Source: Gammaproteobacteria bacterium (GTDB taxonomy: Bacteria; Pseudomonadota; Gammaproteobacteria; Steroidobacterales; GCA-2729495). From it: DNA of 7,618 nucleotides. The DNA is taken from the NCBI GenBank assembly GCA_023383735.1, contig JAHDYN010000075.1:1-7618 (forward strand), read 5' to 3'. Below are positions 6,045 to 7,618 of this stretch, one piece after another. Made by a program: the position numbers and the translations under genes. The notes below the pieces were generated by a model that ran no database searches, was not told the DNA's origin, and worked only from the letters and a program-made list of their open reading frames with translations. Each line of letters opens with the position of its first letter. Within the stretch, counting starts at the first letter, position 1.

Positions 6045-6656
6045 TTACTGACCGAAAGTCGTGCCCGCGGATTCGAGGTATGCAGCCTCTTCCGGCGTAT
6101 CCGGCCGGCCGAGAATCCGGTTGCGATGCGGGAACCGGCCATGTGCTGCGATGATGTCGTGGTGCAGTTCCGCGAACTGCGCAAAGGTGGCGAAGGTGGC
6201 CTTGAGGGTTTCCGATACGCCGGCGAGCATGCCCTCGTAGATCTTCACCGAGCGTTCCTGGATCCTGAGCGACTCGGCATGTTGCAGCGGCATGAAGTAG
6301 AAAGCCTGCTGCAGCGGCGTCAGCTTCTTGTATGCGCCGGTTGCGGCACCCTCCACGCAGAGCTTCACGGCCTGGGCATCGCGTGAAAAAGCCTTCGGCG
6401 TGCCGCGATGGATGTTCCGGCGAAACTGGTCGAGCAGCAGGATCAGCGCGAGCCGGCCTTCGGGCTCTTCCGCCCAGCCGGTCAGCGCGCCTTTTGCGGC
6501 CCGGTCCACCAGGGCGCCGAATTCCTGCCGGATCTGCGCATCGACGGCAGGATCGGCCGTGAACCAGCGGTCCATGCGGCTGTCGATGGTTGGCTGGTCC
6601 ATGGCGCCGCCGCTGAACCAGAAGTCGAGTACGCGGCGGATGTCCGGGTCGTTCAT
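6045..6656 (-). CDS. DUF924 family protein
   Basis: A 203-residue soluble protein of unknown biochemical function. DUF924 features are seen in order: RRVLDFWF (7-14), DRWF (29-32), LALILLLDQFRRNIHRGT (69-86), AFYFMPLQHAES (118-129), ELHHDIIAAHGRFPHRN (163-179) and the closing RPDTPEEAAYLE (184-195). The protein is helix-rich with repeated hairpins, a fold that has been likened to TPR-like repeats. The conserved His/Asp/Arg cluster in HHDIIAAHGRFPHRN suggests an active or binding site, but no reaction is established. Length is normal for the family and there is no signal peptide. ATG 6656 is placed directly before the conserved N-terminus. Only a GGA close to the ATG is present upstream, so no proper Shine-Dalgarno is seen. 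It sits 30 bases after the DUF2141 gene and 17 bases before the thiolase gene. Confidence 0.93.
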   Translation of the reverse strand: MNDPDIRRVLDFWFSGGAMDQPTIDSRMDRWFTADPAVDAQIRQEFGALVDRAAKGALTGWAEEPEGRLALILLLDQFRRNIHRGTPKAFSRDAQAVKLCVEGAATGAYKKLTPLQQAFYFMPLQHAESLRIQERSVKIYEGMLAGVSETLKATFATFAQFAELHHDIIAAHGRFPHRNRILGRPDTPEEAAYLESAGTTFGQ

Positions 6657-6663
6657 CGTCCGG

Positions 6664-6669
6664 AGTATA
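6664..6669 (-). promoter_or_regulatory. Possible -10 element (TATACT) just upstream of the DUF924 gene
   Basis: Read on the minus strand, TATACT matches the sigma-70 -10 consensus at 5 of 6 positions and is flanked by CCGG on both sides. It ends 7 bases before the DUF924 ATG, so transcription would begin at or next to the start codon. No -35 match is seen at 16-18 bases and there is no extended TGn motif, so this is weak. Confidence 0.2.
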
Positions 6670-6686
6670 GACCGGGTGGCTCGCGA

Positions 6687-7112
6687 CTACTGCAGACCGA
6701 GTTTCTGTTCGACCAGCTGATCGCCGATCGTGAAGACAGCGTCCTTGTACTTCGGCGGGCCCATTTTGGGCCGCTGGTTGTTGGACAGCGCCGCCGGTTC
6801 CTTGGGAATGCCGATGAAGTTGCGCTTGAGTTCCGTGTCGTCATCCACGTCCTGGAAAACCGACAGCGCGTACTCGCCGGGCGGCAGCAGCAGTTCGAGA
6901 ACCACGCTGTCGCCGGCCCGGTTGCCTGCGACCTTCACGCTCTTGAAGGTGCGATACCGGTCGCTGAGCCAGTCGTCGGCGTTGTCGTACACGCGGACGA
7001 TGACCTGGCCCTTGTCGCTCTGGACGTTGGTGGCGATCACGCGCAGGTTCGCCGTTTCGGCGGCAGATACCGCTGCGCTGAAGAGCAATCCGGCAAGCAG
7101 CATTGATTTCAT
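6687..7112 (-). CDS. Secreted DUF2141 family protein
   Basis: A 141-residue exported protein of unknown function. The N-terminus MKSMLLAGLLFSAAVSA is a classical Sec signal peptide with cleavage likely around residues 17-18 (AVSA or SAA before ETA), so the mature protein is about 123 residues and probably periplasmic. The mature part has the DUF2141 layout: beta-strand LRVIATNV, then GQVIVRVYDN (35-44), the LPPGEYALSVFQDVDDD core (76-92), FIGIPKEP (99-106) and GPPKYKDAVF (118-127). The acidic DVDDD run followed by a conserved Asn may bind a metal; that is inference. No transmembrane anchor or lipobox is present. It lies 39 bases after purK and 30 bases before the DUF924 gene, all on the same strand. 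No good ribosome binding site is visible before ATG 7112; a second in-frame ATG at codon 4 is possible. Confidence 0.9.
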   Translation of the reverse strand: MKSMLLAGLLFSAAVSAAETANLRVIATNVQSDKGQVIVRVYDNADDWLSDRYRTFKSVKVAGNRAGDSVVLELLLPPGEYALSVFQDVDDDTELKRNFIGIPKEPAALSNNQRPKMGPPKYKDAVFTIGDQLVEQKLGLQ

Positions 7113-7151
7113 GAGTGCATCAGCCCGTGTTGCAGAGATCTGTGACGGATA

Positions 7152-7618
7152 TTAGGCGAGTCCGGGGTCGCTGTCGTCCCGGATGCCGATCAGCTGACGC
7201 GCCCGCATCGCCGTCCCGAGCACTGCGGGCAGGTCGCTGCCCAGCACCGTGAAGTGGCCCATCTTGCGGCCCTGCCGGGGCTCGTTCTTGCCATAGAGAT
7301 GCAGGCGCAGTTCCGGTATCGCCAGCAAGGCAGGCCAGTCTGGCTCGCGCTGCCGGTCCGCATCAAACCACAGGTCGCCGAGCAGGTTGACCATCACGGC
7401 TGCACTGCGTGCCGACGGATCGGCAGGTGGCAGGCCGCAGAGCGTGCGCACCTGCTGGGCAAACTGGCTGATGTCACAGGCATCGAGCGTGTAATGGCCG
7501 CTGTTGTGGGGGCGGGGAGCCATCTCGTTCACGCAGAGCTTGCCGCGGCTGACGAAGAACTCGACTGCCAGGGTGCCGACGTAGCCCAGCGCGCCGGCGA
7601 TCTGCAGCGCGTACCGTC
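7152..7618 (-). CDS. purK: N5-carboxyaminoimidazole ribonucleotide synthase (PurK), C-terminal part (5' end outside window)
   Basis: PurK uses ATP and bicarbonate to carboxylate 5-aminoimidazole ribonucleotide to N5-CAIR in de novo purine synthesis, supplying PurE. The last 154 residues are visible, with the frame open to the window edge. The decisive motif is VNEMAPRPHNSGHYT, the ATP-grasp metal/substrate segment (coding begins near 7532), preceded by GYVGTLAVEFFVSRGKL. It is followed by DISQFAQQVRTLCGLP, AVMVNLLGD, LHLYGKNEPRQGRKMGHFTV and a normal C-terminal tail ending at TAA 7154-7152. The GTG at 7532 is internal, not the start. The N-terminal part and possibly purE should lie to the right of the window. 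The gene appears intact and heads the leftward cluster visible here. Confidence 0.96.
   Translation of the reverse strand, partial: RYALQIAGALGYVGTLAVEFFVSRGKLCVNEMAPRPHNSGHYTLDACDISQFAQQVRTLCGLPPADPSARSAAVMVNLLGDLWFDADRQREPDWPALLAIPELRLHLYGKNEPRQGRKMGHFTVLGSDLPAVLGTAMRARQLIGIRDDSDPGLA

Noticed and set aside
4651..6051. 466-codon open frame on the plus strand, antisense to the thiolase gene
   Set aside because: Same kind of shadow: no motifs, and the opposite strand has a complete thiolase with all catalytic residues.

Overview
The window is a GC-rich, gene-dense piece of a bacterial chromosome. The gene set (class I PHA synthase, TIGR02450 Trp-rich protein, AGCS symporter, DUF924, DUF2141, PurK) fits a heterotrophic proteobacterium, most likely a gammaproteobacterium. 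That placement is inferred from gene content only. No stretch longer than about 105 bases lacks a gene. I see no tRNA, rRNA, CRISPR array, intact insertion sequence, phage gene or recognisable defence locus.

Left half, plus strand. The window opens inside phaC, the polyhydroxyalkanoate synthase gene, which ends at 677. The 105-base gap after it (678-782) holds an AT-rich word resembling sequences that flank REP-associated (IS200-like) transposases. It also holds two overlapping, mutually exclusive 6-bp hairpins. Then come a small Trp-rich protein of unknown function (783-998), a lipoprotein alpha/beta-hydrolase (1042-1908) and, 6 bases later, an FAD-dependent oxidoreductase of the L-2-hydroxyglutarate oxidase type (1915-3009). 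The hydrolase and its upstream neighbour look less GC-biased than the flanking genes.

Right half, minus strand. Five genes run leftwards with short gaps, in this transcription order: purK (3' part, enters from the right edge), a secreted DUF2141 protein, a DUF924 protein, a FadI-like thiolase and an AGCS-type sodium:amino-acid symporter. The gaps are 39, 30, 17 and 1 bases. The last two genes are almost certainly translationally coupled: the symporter starts with TTG one base after the thiolase stop codon. This cluster meets the plus-strand genes head-on, with only 8 bases between the stop codons at 3009 and 3018.

The functions are mostly housekeeping and carbon metabolism: PHA storage, beta-oxidation or thiolysis, 2-hydroxy-acid oxidation, alanine/glycine uptake and purine synthesis. 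I do not see a convincing new multi-gene system. The points most worth a second look are the phaC-downstream junction with its paired hairpins, the roughly 93-residue insertion in the symporter, and a possible leaderless start for the DUF924 gene.
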